NCBI RefSeq assembly: GCF_000283155.1
Contig: NW_004454160.1
Coordinates: forward strand, 1,418,178 to 1,482,177
Reading direction: 5' to 3'
DNA: 64,000 nt
From: Ceratotherium simum simum
Taxonomy: Eukaryota > Chordata > Mammalia > Perissodactyla > Rhinocerotidae
Positions 47,399-58,450 of the stretch are shown one piece after another. The notes below the pieces were generated by a model. It had not been told where the DNA came from. It was given only the letters and a program-made list of their open reading frames with translations, and did not search any database. Each line of letters opens with the position of its first letter. The first letter of the stretch is position 1. Made by a program: the position numbers and the translations under genes.

Positions 47399-48009
47399 GA
47401 CTCTGAAATACCTGCCTTGCTCTAGCCAGTTGCTAGTCCAGACAGGTGAATGCTAAAAATTTAGAGCAGTAGATTGATACTAGACTTATGAAGTGAGCAA
47501 AACTACCCTCATCATCAGGTTCCTCATCATCTCCATGAGCTTATTCCTTTGACAACTCTTACCCTATTCATAGATATCAGTTTGATTAGTGACCAAATCA
47601 GCTTTTTGTGAGGCCAATGTATTCATGGGAAATTTGCTATTCCAGAACCAACCATGCTTTCCCCAAATGATTTAACCAGAGTCTGGCAACAGTTGGGCAA
47701 TACTCCTGGGAAAAGACACTCCCATTGACTTATAGTGGGGAAGATGATGTACAGCTGGGAGTAGGGGATATTTAACTTTGAGAACTCAAATACTCAGCAC
47801 CCTTGTGAGTAGACTGAGCAAGATAAAGGGTATGGGGACTCATGTGAAGACTCCCTCAGAAAGGGGGCTTTCCAGAGCTACCAAGAATGAAACTTGAGAA
47901 TAGAATCACAGTCTTAAACTTATTCAAAAGCTTAAGAACAGTCAGAATAAGTAGCTGGCTTCAGAACCAACTCAGAAACTAAGTCACCTACCAGACTCAA
48001 TTCAAATGA
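47399..48009. other. Intron 1, no recognised feature
   Basis: Unassigned sequence between an LTR and a MIR. Confidence 0.45.
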
Positions 48010-48240
48010 AGCAATTAAGAGCATAAGCTTTGGAATTAGATCGTTTCGGGCTATATTTCTTCCTCAGCTGTGTGTGTTATCTGGGTAAATTATTTAATCT
48101 CTCTAAAGTTCAGTTTTCTTGAGTTAAATATGAGTATAACATTTACTGCATACCTCATAGGGTTGTGAGGATTAGGTGAAATAAAATATGCAAAGGGATT
48201 AATGCAGAAACTAATAAATGCAAGCTTAATAAATAATCAC
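48010..48240 (+). mobile_element. MIR SINE
   Basis: GAGCATAAGCTTTGGAATTA, TATCTGGGTAAATTATTTAA, CCTCATAGGGTTGTGAGGAT. Confidence 0.88.
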
Positions 48241-48324
48241 TTGAAAGTTAATTTTTATACTTTGAATCCCCCAAGTTGTACTTCTCCACTGTGATCCCAG
48301 AGCAGCCAATGCATATGTCTGTCT

Positions 48325-48475
48325 TAGCCTCTCTCCATTAGAATTATAGACAATGAGAAAGTAAAATCCTTAAAGGCAGAAACCCAGTCTCATTCATTGC
48401 TTTACCCTCAGCATTTAGCACACTGCCCTGCCTGTATTAGCCTCTCCCATTTTAAATAAAAGTTTGTGAACTGAT
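48325..48475 (+). mobile_element. L2 3' tail, sense
   Basis: AATCCTTAAAGGCAGAAACC, GCATTTAGCACACTGCCCTG follow the L2 end. Confidence 0.6.
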
Positions 48476-48829
48476 CTGCGCTGTGATTTAGGAAGTATCT
48501 GAGACATCAGTTACCATATATAATTATAGGATTTTTCCATCTGTGACCCATTAGGTGGTAAAATAAATTGAGTCACACGAGCCTTTTTTTTTTTTAAGAA
48601 AAAGAATAGGGTGGGAAAGATCAGAGTATCAAACACATAGTAAGGTTAAGTATTGTTACATGAAACTTTTGCTTCAGTTACATATGGGAGTGTACTTAGT
48701 TGTCATGTAAATACATTTCTTATTGTGGATAGGGGTAAAAAAAAATCATGAACATTCTGACTCTTCCATCCCACCAACATTTGGTATTTTCTGTCTTTTT
48801 CATTTCAGCCATTGTGCTATGTATATAGT

Positions 48830-49510
48830 GGTACGGCATGTGGTTCTAATCTGCATTTCCCTGCTTACTAGCGATGGGGAGCACCTTTTCACTGTATCTC
48901 AGCCCTTTGGACATCCTCTTTATAACCACTTTAGAAAACTATTTGGCAGCATCTACTAAAGCTGAACACGCATTTCCTTTACCCAGCAATTCTACTTCTA
49001 TGTATCTACCCAACAGAAATGTGTACATATGTTCACCACAAGACATGCACAGCAATGCTCATAGCAACACTACTCATAATAGTGCCAAACCAGAAATTAC
49101 CCAAATGTTCATTAACAATAGAATGGATAAATACATTTGATATATTTACACACAATAGAATCCTACATAGAAGGAAGAATGAATGAACTACAACGACACA
49201 CAACTACATGGAAGAAGCACACAACATAAGATTGAGTGAAAGAAGCCAGATAGAAAAGAGTACACAGTGGATAATTCCACTTATGGAAAGTTCAAAACCA
49301 GGCAAAACTAATCTCTGGTGTTAAAAGTCAGGATAATGCTTCCTTGGGGTCAAGAAGGCTTCAGGGGTGCCAGTTATGTTCTCTTTCTTGATCTGAGTGC
49401 CTGTTACATGAGTAGTATATTCAGTTTGTGAAATATAATTGAACTATAAACATACAATTTGTGATTTTTCTAAATTATTTCTGAAATTGTTAGATCTAAA
49501 GTTCAAAAAA
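48830..49510 (+). mobile_element. Old L1 3' end, sense
   Basis: TTTACCCAGCAATTCTACTT, AATAGAATGGATAAATACAT, GAGTGAAAGAAGCCAGATAG and TGTTACATGAGTAGTATATT mark an L1 3' UTR. Confidence 0.85.
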
Positions 49511-49559
49511 GTTAAAAAATAATGTTTTTTTGTAAAAGTGTGAAAAACACTGATAGAGA

Positions 49560-50165
49560 GCAAGAATCCCTGTTATCCTCACTCTCATTCCCATCAAGTG
49601 GTCATCGAGCCTTTGCTTGAACAATTCCAGGGTGAGGAATCTATTTACTGCCCAGGTAGGTCACTTGTTAGAAAGTTGTTCCCTTATACTAAGCCATCAC
49701 TTGCCTCCTCACAACTTGTTCCAATCGATTGTTCTGTCCTCCTAAGATATTCCAAAGTCATCTAATCCCTCTACCACCAACTGCTCTTCAAATATTTGGA
49801 GGGAGCTACCATATCCACCCTCCAAGTCTTCACTTCTCCAGACTAAAGGGCCCTGAGGCCTTTGGTCATCCCTCAAAGTATGGTTTTCAGTCCCCCCATG
49901 TCTCTTGATTGCACTCCTTCACTCCTTTAGTCTAGTGATGCCCAGAAAAGAGCACAGTCCTCTAGGAGAGGCCTAAGAAGAGCAGAAAAGAGTAAAAGAT
50001 AGAATCATCACTTGTAAATCTAGATAGGATACTTCTATCAACACACTCTAAGCATCAATCTGCCCTTTCTTTAAAATTCACAGTATACAGTTCACTCCTG
50101 TGGAACAATCAGCTAAAATCCCCCAGGTCTTTTCACAAGTACTGTTAAGCCCCAAATTTATCTTC
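49560..50165 (-). mobile_element. L3/CR1 LINE remnant, antisense
   Basis: About 600 bp keep the CR1 complement order: GAGCCTTTGCTTGAACAATT, GTTAGAAAGTTGTTCCCTTA, TCTTCAAATATTTGGAGGGA, CTTCACTTCTCCAGACTAAA, ACACTCTAAGCATCAATCTG, CAGGTCTTTTCACAAGTACT. CR1/L3 was active before the placental radiation, so this is one of the oldest elements here. It lies about 0.9-1.5 kb into intron 1. Confidence 0.72.
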
Positions 50166-50925
50166 TGTGTTGGTACAGTCTGCCCTCTTTTAGGGCTCAG
50201 AACACTCAGTTGGCCCCACTCCAATTCTCCAAAGCTAAATCCTGGCGATGGAGGAGTATCTGTTATGGAAACACCTCTGATACAGTCTCTCCACCTACCT
50301 CCAACTGGAAAACAAAAATGAAGTCTTTGTCTCAATACATCATCTCATATACTTGAGTGAGCTCCATTTTAAAGTATAGTTGGGGGGAAAGGGTGGGGGA
50401 TAGAGAAAACACAATTCATCTCCAAAATCTGACCTAAAAGCAGGCTGTCACTCTGACCTCGACAAAGCCTGAGCAGTGAAGGGGCACCTTGGTCTCTTTC
50501 TTTCTCCTTTCCTCTCCCCAAGTCAGCTCCAAATGGAGACCCTGGAGATGAGCATTGCTGGGCTCTGCTCACCGAGTCCTTTGCCTTTGTGTGACTAGTA
50601 GAGGGTGAGGTTCAGAAGGAAAACGTGGCAGGAGGAGAAGGAAATCTGATATTTTTCAAGGTATCTGAAATCAAAGGTATCTCTAAAGAAAGATCCATGG
50701 GAATCCCTCTCATCATGGAGCAAGGACAAGACAGAGAAACATTTCTACAAAAACTTCCAGACAGCCTCATTGGGTATTTTTAACATCAAGACTAGGTGGA
50801 AGGGAGATTCGTTAAGCAAGGAAAACACCAGAGAACAGAACATGTGCAGGAGAACCAAGAGAAGTGGGCTGGGACTTGAGAGAGGGCGAGGTGATAAAAA
50901 AGAGCAGCTGTCCAAGGCCTCTACT
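50166..50925. other. Intron 1 next to the promoter, no repeat
   Basis: Unique sequence immediately downstream of the PDE4DIP island. No element recognised. Confidence 0.45.
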
Positions 50926-51016
50926 GGTGAGGGGCGACCTCTCCATAAGCGCAGGGGTAGGGGCGAGGGAGGGATACCAAATCCGGGATGCGGGGAGAAA
51001 CCAGCAGTTCACCTAC

Positions 51017-51036
51017 CTCGTCCACATCTGCTCCAT
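51017..51036 (-). CDS. PDE4DIP: PDE4DIP (myomegalin) exon 1, coding part
   Basis: The first coding exon of the long myomegalin isoform supplies only six codons and two bases: MEQMWT plus AG of a split Arg codon. The ATG sits in a strong context (A at -3, G at +4). The coding bases run straight into a consensus donor, AG|GTAGGT, at 51016. The split Arg codon is completed by the single A that opens exon 2, so the joined product reads MEQMWTRDYFAEDD, which I recall as the start of a known human PDE4DIP isoform (human has Thr for Met at residue 4). The exon lies in a CpG island. The frame upstream of the ATG stays open for about 73 codons without an ATG, so this is the first in-frame AUG I can see. 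The transcription start is not determinable here. The assignment is very likely because phase and protein wording agree across four exons. Confidence 0.92.
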
Positions 51037-51216
51037 TTTCCAGGCGCTGTCGTTACTCGTAGGGCGCTCCTCACCCAGGAGTGGAAGTAGCCTGGGAGAA
51101 AGAGAAGCCTTGCCCACGAATCTCCAGTGCAAAGAGCAGCAGCTTTTTCCTCCCCAGCTCCTCTTTCTGTGTGGGCGAAGAGAAAGCTCTACTCTCTGCT
51201 TTTTAGAAAAGCAATT

Positions 51217-51224
51217 TGACGTGG
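51217..51224 (+). promoter_or_regulatory. TGACGTGG: CRE/UPRE-like site
   Basis: TGACGTGG is the core bound by ATF6/XBP1 and resembles a CREB/ATF half-site. It lies about 180 bp upstream of the exon 1 ATG within the island, so either in the proximal promoter or in the 5' UTR. An eight-base word is weak evidence alone. Confidence 0.35.
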
Positions 51225-51412
51225 CCGAACCTCCAGCTAACGGTGCGACAGGCACAAGGGAGGGACTGTTCTCGGCAGGAAGCTAGGGCGCCCGGGGCTG
51301 TTTTGGGAGCCGGGGCCAGAGGCAGCCCGGCGGAGCGCGCACACACTCCCAGGCTGAGACACGACTGGCTGGCACGAGTTGCTCGGCACCAGCTGAGCTG
51401 TCAACCGCGAGG

Positions 51413-51422
51413 GAGGCGGGGC
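51413..51422 (+). promoter_or_regulatory. GC box (Sp1-like)
   Basis: GAGGCGGGGC matches the Sp1/KLF GC-box core. It sits about 380 bp upstream of the PDE4DIP exon 1 ATG in gene orientation, inside the CpG island. Function is inferred from sequence and position only. Confidence 0.5.
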
Positions 51423-51480
51423 TCCCGACAGCCAGTGTGCTGGGGCTGAGCCGGCCCAGGTTACACGTCGCCTGAACACA

Positions 51481-53005
51481 CAATCCCGTCTTCCTTGCCT
51501 TGATGATGTTGGCAGAACGGCAGAGGGCTTAGAGGACGCTGCATCAAGCCCTCTGTACCTCGCCCATCCCACCGAAGGGCTTTGGATAAAACCAACCGTC
51601 GGGAGAATTTGGAGACAAGGTCCTCTTGTGTGCCTGCATCACCCCACCCACAGGTAACCTCAGAGGCAGAGCTGGAGTCTAGGAAGGTTTTAGGTGCAAT
51701 CCTGGCTGAATGCAGATGCACACACTAGAGCAGCTGTCATAGGACATGATGTTATTTTCCTAGAGATCTGACCTGTCAGTCTCACCATTAACCTGGTGAC
51801 ATGAACCTTCCTCATCCTAGCAAAACCTTGCAACTTTATTAGCTGCCTCCATCTCCGACAACCCCTTTTTCTTATGGTGTTCCACTTCTCTGGGTTTCAG
51901 TTTCCCAAGCACAGAGGCAACTGGGCTCTACCATTAGCTTCAAGGGGGCAGAGGGTTCCTGAACTTTCCAGAACATTAGAAAAGCTTCAAGACAGTAGCC
52001 ATCAGGACTTAGAATCACCTCCATAACTGTTCTAAGATCATGGAAAAGGTGATGGCACTGCCTGCGACCCTGTACCATCTATTTATGTAATGAAGTTTAA
52101 ACAAGTCAGACATGCTATAATTAAAGTGCTTACAGCCCTGATGTTCCTTTTTAGCTTTAAAATAAAACCCTTTTATTAAGTGACATAATCACTGTTACTA
52201 TTAGCATTCCCAATGACCTTTTTTTTAATTTGCAGAAAGCTTTATAGTACCCACATGTGGCAATGCTGATTTAGTTATACTTGTTTCACAGATGATAAAT
52301 TTGAGACCAAAAAGGCTCAAAGTCTCTGCTAAGGATCTGACACAGGTTGTCTTCTACATGGTGTGGCCGCAGAGACATGTTCTCTGAAGATAAAACCAAC
52401 AAGGCTTCCCTAGACCAAACTGATTCTCTCAGGTATCCTAGGAGCTAAACCCAGGAAGGCCTCTAGCATGCTGAGTATTAGTAAGACTGTTGGGAACCTG
52501 TATTCTTGGGGCAAACTGTCATCCTGCCTCCTGTCTCTTGGATTAGTTCTCCTAATTATCAGTACAAAATAGGGGTTGGGAGGGTAGGATAACATTAAAA
52601 CATTTGAAAGTTCAGAGGAACTGTCTAAAAGGCCCCTAGTCTAGAATCCCCCAACCTCAACACTTAGCGTAGACCACACTGCTCCTGAGCTCAGAATGTT
52701 TCTAGGAAACATTTTAAGGTCCAGTTTGACCTGAGACAAGGCTCATAGGCCACCTGTCTTGAAAAGAATCTCCTGCTGCCTCTGAAGCAAAGAAAATAAA
52801 TTAAAAAAAAAAAAAGGGCAGAGAGAGTCAGATTTCCATCCTCCATACCAAAGTTGGTGCTATATTTAGTTTTGTCTCAAATCAAATTATGGGCTACTGA
52901 GTTTGGGAGGAACTCTGTCTACAGCCAGACATGTGCTGCATTCAAGAAATGACAGCATTAACTAGATAAACTGTGGGGTCTCAGAAGCGAGGCCAGGAAA
53001 TATGT
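51481..53005. other. 5' flank of PDE4DIP
   Basis: Upstream sequence without a recognised exon on either strand. MIR antisense remnant at about 52170-52340 (TTGTTTCACAGATGATAAAT). Confidence 0.45.
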
Positions 53006-53009
53006 TCAT

Positions 53010-53720
53010 TTCGTTTTAAAATAACTTTTTTACAAAGTTCATAACACATTCATTGTAAAACATTTGAAAAATATAGACAAGTATGTAGAAAGTAAGTTAC
53101 CCATAATACCCAGAGATAATGTTTAAGTTTGTTTAATTTCTTTCCTATCTTTTAAAAATGTATCTTCTAACCCAAACACTGACTCTCTCTTAAACACAAA
53201 AGAGTGTATTCTTGAGAAGAGAACTTTCTTTGTTGTTTTTAAAATTACATTTATTGTCAAAAGAACAAACTTGTTCTTTTATATTTTGTTATATTTTACA
53301 AGACAAACATTCAATCATATTTCCCTCCTCCAGCACAACAGTTTAAATTTCTCCATATTCCCTATAGTCATTATTCATATATATTACATATCGATTTGTA
53401 TAGTTACAATTATAGCTTAGACATAAGTTTATATCTTCCTTTTTGCACTTGTCAGATACCTGTCTACGTTGTTAGAGAGTGTTCATATTTATTATTCTAC
53501 TGATTGTATAATATTATATAATATCAATATAACCATAGCTTACTTAATAATATTCTATTACTGCATAGTTATGCTGTTTCTAATATTAGACTCTTATGAA
53601 CAATGCCTTAATGAAGTTTTCCTGCCTTCATTATTTTATTCTTTTAAATTATTTCCTTAAGATAACTTCTTAAGGCATAGGAATTTTAGGGTAAAAGGAC
53701 TTCCTAATTTTATCATCTTA
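53010..53720 (-). mobile_element. Old L1 3' region, antisense, degraded
   Basis: AAACATTTGAAAAATATAGA, TAATACCCAGAGATAATGTT and TCTTATGAACAATGCCTTAA are complements of L1 3' text. Confidence 0.5.
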
Positions 53721-53974
53721 TATAGCCTCAATAGCACTAGCATTTATCCTTTAAATTTTTTCCTTATTTAATAAATAAGAAATAATTTAAGAGTTATAAG
53801 ATATTTTAGATACATATCTATATCTATCTATATAGTATATAAATAATTTAATATCATCTCATTTTACTTTATATTTCTCAGAATACTAACTAGTAAGTTC
53901 CTATTTCATATGCTTACTTGCAACCCATTATCTGTAGTAGCTAGTCATCATGAAATCCTACTGTGTTGAGTCAC

Positions 53975-54400
53975 TGTATTAGTCATCTTTTTGCTGAAGC
54001 AATGCTGCTTAACAAAGAACTCCAGAATCTCAGTATTGTACAATAAACATCCATTTCCACTCAAGGATCTGTGGTTCAGGTTGGTTGCACGTGGGTTCAA
54101 GTCTGCTCCATGTATCTCTCATTCTAGGACCCACACTGAAGAAGCAGCGGCTACCTAGGGAATATTCTTCTCATGGTAGAGTACAGGAATGTAAGAGAGT
54201 TGGCAGAGACTTGTGGTATCTCTTAAAATCTCTGCTCAGAACTGGCACATTCTCTCTTCTGCTATATTGTGCTTCTCAAAGTAAGTCACATGGTCAAATC
54301 CAAAGTCATTGACGTAGAAAAGTGCACTCTGCCCACAGAAGGCAGGAGGGGTAAGTGAGTATTTATGGAACAATAATACAATCTACCAGTTACTATATGT
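53975..54400. mobile_element. LTR-like old element (family uncertain)
   Basis: GTATTAGTCATCTTTTTGCT, CTCAAGGATCTGTGGTTCAG and TCTCTGCTCAGAACTGGCAC resemble an old ERVL/MaLR-class LTR. I cannot name it safely. Confidence 0.4.
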
Positions 54401-54424
54401 CATACTTTATGGCTTTTTGTTAAG

Positions 54425-54823
54425 CTTTTGTCCTTGTGGATACATGGTAACTTTGCCATTCCTCACCCCATTTAAAGTTAGGTGTGGATTTGGCCAATGA
54501 AATGTAACTTACTTTGGCTACTGAAATGTGAGACGAGGTCTCATGTGGCCACTTCTAGGCAAAATGTAGAAGTTTTTAAGAGCCAGTACACAATTGGCAA
54601 CTGTCAATTTCCACTGTTGTATTGATCCTTGAAAATTGATACATGTCAAGATGAAGCTTTCACCAACCTGGGTCCCTGAGTGACTCTAATGATCAGAGTG
54701 TTCCTGCTAGTTCAAATCGAACATGTGGAATGAGCAAGAAATATATGTTTGTCATATTAAGTTACTGAGATTTGGGGATTATTTATCACTGCAGCATAAC
54801 CTGCCCCGTTACGACACATTATT
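54425..54823 (+). mobile_element. MaLR-class LTR, sense
   Basis: TGGCCAATGAAATGTAACTT, AGCCAGTACACAATTGGCAA, CCTGGGTCCCTGAGTGACTC and the end TTACTGAGATTTGGGGATTA, GCAGCATAACCTG. Confidence 0.7.
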
Positions 54824-55259
54824 TACTTTATTTTTTAACTCATTTTGAGACTGAGGCAGAGAGAAGACTGTAGGTCCCATGGATCATTATATAGAAAGTC
54901 ACACATCTTCCTCCTTATATGTTTCTCCCAGTTTTCCAGATTAGAACTCAAAGAATCTTGGTAGATAGTGTTGATAAATTAAACCAGTTATGTTATTCTT
55001 TTCTGAGTACACTGCTTTTGAACTGGTCAGTTGATTGTGCTTCAGGAAATGTTTGAATTGATGACAAGGGACACAAAAAAGGAAGGTATCTCTGTCTACA
55101 TACTCAGCTCCAAATACTCCAACAGTACTTTTACCTTCCATTCAGTTTTTCTATTCCTTTTCCCTTTCTTCTCCTCCCCAGCTTGATTCTTGGTAAAAAG
55201 GACTATTGATCTTGATATGGATTACTTCATGAAGTATAAGGCAATAAGAAAAATAACCA

Positions 55260-55475
55260 TGTCTAACATTTTTTCGCCAGATTCTCTCTAAAAGCATATG
55301 TACTGACTCCTTTCATCCTCACAATAACGTAACGAGGTGAGGTCTAGTTATCTCTGCTTTGTAAATGACTAAGTGGAGCACAGGGAAGTGAAGTATCTTG
55401 CCTAAGTTCACACAGTGAACAGAAATTTATAACCAGTTTTGCTCCAGAACGTCACGCCTAACCACTAACTATGCA
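55260..55475 (-). mobile_element. MIR SINE, antisense
   Basis: TCCTCACAATAACGTAACGA, TTGCCTAAGTTCACACAGTG follow the MIR complement. Confidence 0.8.
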
Positions 55476-55705
55476 CACTGCTTCTGTAATTTTGACCCCT
55501 AACCTTCACTGAGTCTTAGATGGGAGAACAATATGTCTGCAACATCTGTCACTTCATTTATCACTGCAGTTGATTCAGCTGACTTGGTTAGTCAGAAGAT
55601 GTCTCTTTTGTCCCTTACAGCTCCATGTCCATCTCTCTAACCTTGGGTTTAACAAATGTCCTTTCAGACAGAGAGGAATCATTCTGCTATCAAAGATGGA
55701 GTGTC

Positions 55706-56241
55706 TGTGGTAGATTAAAGATGGCCACAAATTCTTTCCTTCTTCTCCCATTGAGAGATGGAATCTAATTCTCCTCCCCTTTAATTTGGGTTGGCCTTAG
55801 AGACTTACTGGACTGTGGAATGCAGCATAAGAGATGTTCTTGGACTGCCAAGGCTAACTCAAAAAGAAGCCTTGCAGCTTCCATGCAAGACTCTCAGGAC
55901 ACTTGCTTTTGAAGCCCTGAGCTGCCAGATAAGAAACTCCCATGCTAGAGAAACCATGTGAAGAGGCCCTGAGACCACACAGAGAAGGGTAGGGGCCTAG
56001 CTAAGCCCACCATCTAGCAGTTCCCATCAAGGTGCCAGACACATGAATGAAGCAGTCTTGAACCATCCAGATCAGTCCAGCCATCAGCTGGACATAATCG
56101 AGCAGCCCCAGCTATGGCTATATGGAGTAAATTTGCCCATGCTAGAATTACTGATCCCCCAAATCATGAGATATAATAAAATGTTTGTGTTAAGCCATAA
56201 GTTTTGGAGTAGTTTACCAAGTAGCAATATATAACTGAACC
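55706..56241 (+). mobile_element. 5' LTR of the MaLR element
   Basis: Starts TGTGGTAGATTAAAGATGGC and ends near GTAGCAATATATAACTGAAC. Confidence 0.75.
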
Positions 56242-57259
56242 AAATTTGGTAGCTGTAAGTAGGGTGTTGCTATAGCAAAACCTAAAACGTCACCTAAAGT
56301 GGCAATGACTTTGGGATCTGGATGCAGCAGAAGCTGGAAAGGCCTCAAGGAGAGTGTTAGTGAAAGCTAGAAGGACACTGAGGAAACTCCTGGAGACACT
56401 GTGAAGGGCAGTGAAGAAAATACTACTGGGGGCTGAAAAAATGACCTGTGTCATGTAGTGGCAGAAATTTAGCAAAACCATTACCCATGAGAATGAAAAA
56501 TAGAAAATGTACCTAATGAATAGGTAGATCTGGAAAAAGAAATTTTTAGGCAGAATTTCAAAAGTACTAACTGGTTTCTTTTAATCACATATGATAAAGT
56601 ATGGATAGAAAAAGATGAGCTAAAAAACAATTCAGTTTTTAAGGAGCATTTAGAGGAAATATAAAGTGTCAGGACTTGCTAGGTTCAAAAATCAAACTGC
56701 TTCTCATCCCTAATCTCTCCACATAGCAAAAGCTTTCAAAAAAAGAAGCAGTTTCAGGGCAAAAATCAAATCCAAGATGTGACTGTTAAGACACAGAGTT
56801 AAGAACTCAAGAAGATTTAAGGTCATATACCATTGATTTACATATATATACATATAAAATGGTATACCTCATATACCATTTCAGTTAAATAAAAAGGCCT
56901 GTAAGACTCTTAAGCGTGAGCCTCTCCATTAGACAAAAGAGCTTCTAAGAATTTTAAGGGCCCGTTATCCTGCAGCAGCCTCACAGGCAGCCCAAGGTAG
57001 AGAGGAGCTTGTTTCAGAATGAAATGTGGGTGTGGCTTTTGTCTAGAGGAGTTGATTATAAATTAGTACAAAAGATGCTCTCAAAGTTTTTAAGCAAATT
57101 GTACCAGCATGAACTGAAGGGATTAAGACTGTACAGAATGAAAAGATGCCTTTGGACCCACAACTGTTGCTGAGAGGAAGGAGGCTGAAAAAGTTACCCA
57201 ACTGCAAACAAGGACCATGTCTTACGGAACTAGAAGAGTGACTCAAAGAATGGAAGCAA

Positions 57260-57453
57260 GGGGCCGGCCCGGTGGTGCAGTGGTCAAGTTTGCATGCTCT
57301 ACTTCCCCAACCCGGGGTTCACAGGTTCAGATTCCACGCGTGGACCTATACTCCACTCACCAGGCCATGCTGTGGCAGTGTCCCATATACAAAATGGAGG
57401 AAGACTGGCACAGATGTTAGCTCAGGGACAATCTTCCTCACACACGCACACAA
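57260..57453 (+). mobile_element. ERE SINE nested in the MaLR internal region
   Basis: Head GGGGCCGGCCCGGTGGTGCA, one GATGTTAGCTCAGGG module, short CA/A-rich end. Duplication AAAGAATGGAAGCAA at 57245-57259 against AAAGAATGGAACCAA at 57454-57468, one mismatch. Confidence 0.94.
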
Positions 57454-57679
57454 AAAGAATGGAACCAACAGCCCAGAGGGTAGACCAAGAGGTCTTCAGA
57501 TCAAGAAGAATCATACACAAGGAGGTATACCCCAGGAGCTTCATCTTCACCTGAACTTGATTTAGATGGTGAGATTCTGGACTTCTGAGCTGATATAGCA
57601 CATGTTACAAAACTTTTGGGGGCTTCAGGAGGGAATGAGTAATGCACACGGTGAAGTTTAAGGCCAAAATGTGTAAGTA

Positions 57680-58208
57680 TATGGTAGATTAAAGATGGCT
57701 GAAAGTTCTTTGCTACTTCTCCCATTGAGAAGTGGGGTCTAATTCTCCTCCCCTTGAATCTAGGCTGGTCTTAGTAACTTACTCGATCAACAGAATGTGG
57801 TGCTAGGTCGTAAATTCTGAGTTTGGGTTATAAGAAGCCTTGCAGCTTCCACCTGGGCCTCTTGATATACTGAGCTGCCATGAAAGAAATCTGACAACCT
57901 TGCTGGAGAGACCCTGAGGAGAGGCCCTGAGACCACTTGTGAAATATCACCCAGCAATCCGCATGAAGGCATCAGGCCACACTCACATTCTATGCCTGAC
58001 GCAAGTCAAGTTGTTCTGGGACCCCCAGAGCAGCCTTCAGCTGAATACCACCGAGTGACCCAGTGAACACCACACGAAGCAGAAAAACTGCTCAGCTGAG
58101 AGCTGTCCAAATTCCTGACCCACAAAATCATAAAATACAATAAAATGATTGTTGTTTTAAACCACCAAGTTTTTAAGTACATCATTATGCAGAAATAGAC
58201 AACTGGCC
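57680..58208 (+). mobile_element. 3' LTR of the MaLR element
   Basis: Starts TATGGTAGATTAAAGATGGC, contains AAAATGATTGTTGTTTTAAA and ends GCAGAAATAGACAACTGG. Confidence 0.75.
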
Positions 58209-58214
58209 TCAAAA

Positions 58215-58450
58215 TGTACACAATAATTCTGATATATTATCTCATTCATTCAAAAAATACTTACTGAGGACCATTATGTGTCAGGCACTATTCTATATTC
58301 TAGGGACACAGTAGTTAAAAAGAAAAAACAGCAAAGACCATGTTTTCACGGAGTTTACAGTCTACTGGTATAGACAGACAATAAACAAAGAAATAACTAC
58401 AATATGCCAGATGATGATAAGTGCAATGAAGAGAAACCAAGCAGTATTAA
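58215..58450 (-). mobile_element. L2 fragment, antisense
   Basis: AAAATACTTACTGAGGACCA, TGTGTCAGGCACTATTCTAT, AGACAGACAATAAACAAAGA and GCCAGATGATGATAAGTGCA follow the L2 complement closely. Confidence 0.88.

Larger units (their letters stand above)
1..51300 (-). other. PDE4DIP: PDE4DIP gene span, 5' portion (partial gene)
   Basis: Transcription runs right to left from the CpG island near 51.0-51.4 kb and leaves the window at position 1. Introns are about 16.4 kb (exon 1-2), 4.0 kb (2-3), 16.1 kb (3-4) and over 14.1 kb (after 4). Myomegalin is a large coiled-coil scaffold known to anchor PDE4D and cAMP signalling components and to bind gamma-tubulin complexes at Golgi and centrosome. This window carries only the N-terminal 94 codons of the long form or 47 of the short form. 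The 51300 limit is a guess for the transcription start; the true 5' end is not visible. Confidence 0.88.
50930..51480 (-). promoter_or_regulatory. PDE4DIP: CpG-island promoter and 5' UTR of PDE4DIP long isoform
   Basis: This is the only clearly CpG-rich, GC-rich stretch in the window, densest from about 51230 to 51480, with many CG dinucleotides in an otherwise CpG-depleted sequence. It covers and precedes the exon 1 ATG. A GC box (GAGGCGGGGC) lies at 51413-51422 and a TGACGTGG word at 51217-51224. No TATA box is evident, as usual for island promoters. Island promoters are often bidirectional, but I recognise no divergent gene on the plus strand. Confidence 0.8.
55706..58208 (+). mobile_element. 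Complete MaLR element: LTR, internal region, LTR
   Basis: Two LTRs of the same family in direct orientation (55706-56241 and 57680-58208) share GGTAGATTAAAGATGGC, TTCTCCCATTGAGA and AAGCCTTGCAGCTTCCA. They enclose about 1.4 kb of internal sequence without gag or pol, as expected for a non-autonomous MaLR. An ERE is nested inside (57260-57453). I could not find a clear flanking duplication. Confidence 0.78.

Noticed and set aside
51237..51572. 111-codon minus-strand frame in the CpG island
   Set aside because: Does not match the GC-rich alternative first exon of human PDE4DIP that I remember and is not in the exon 1 frame; GC-rich sequence keeps frames open by chance.
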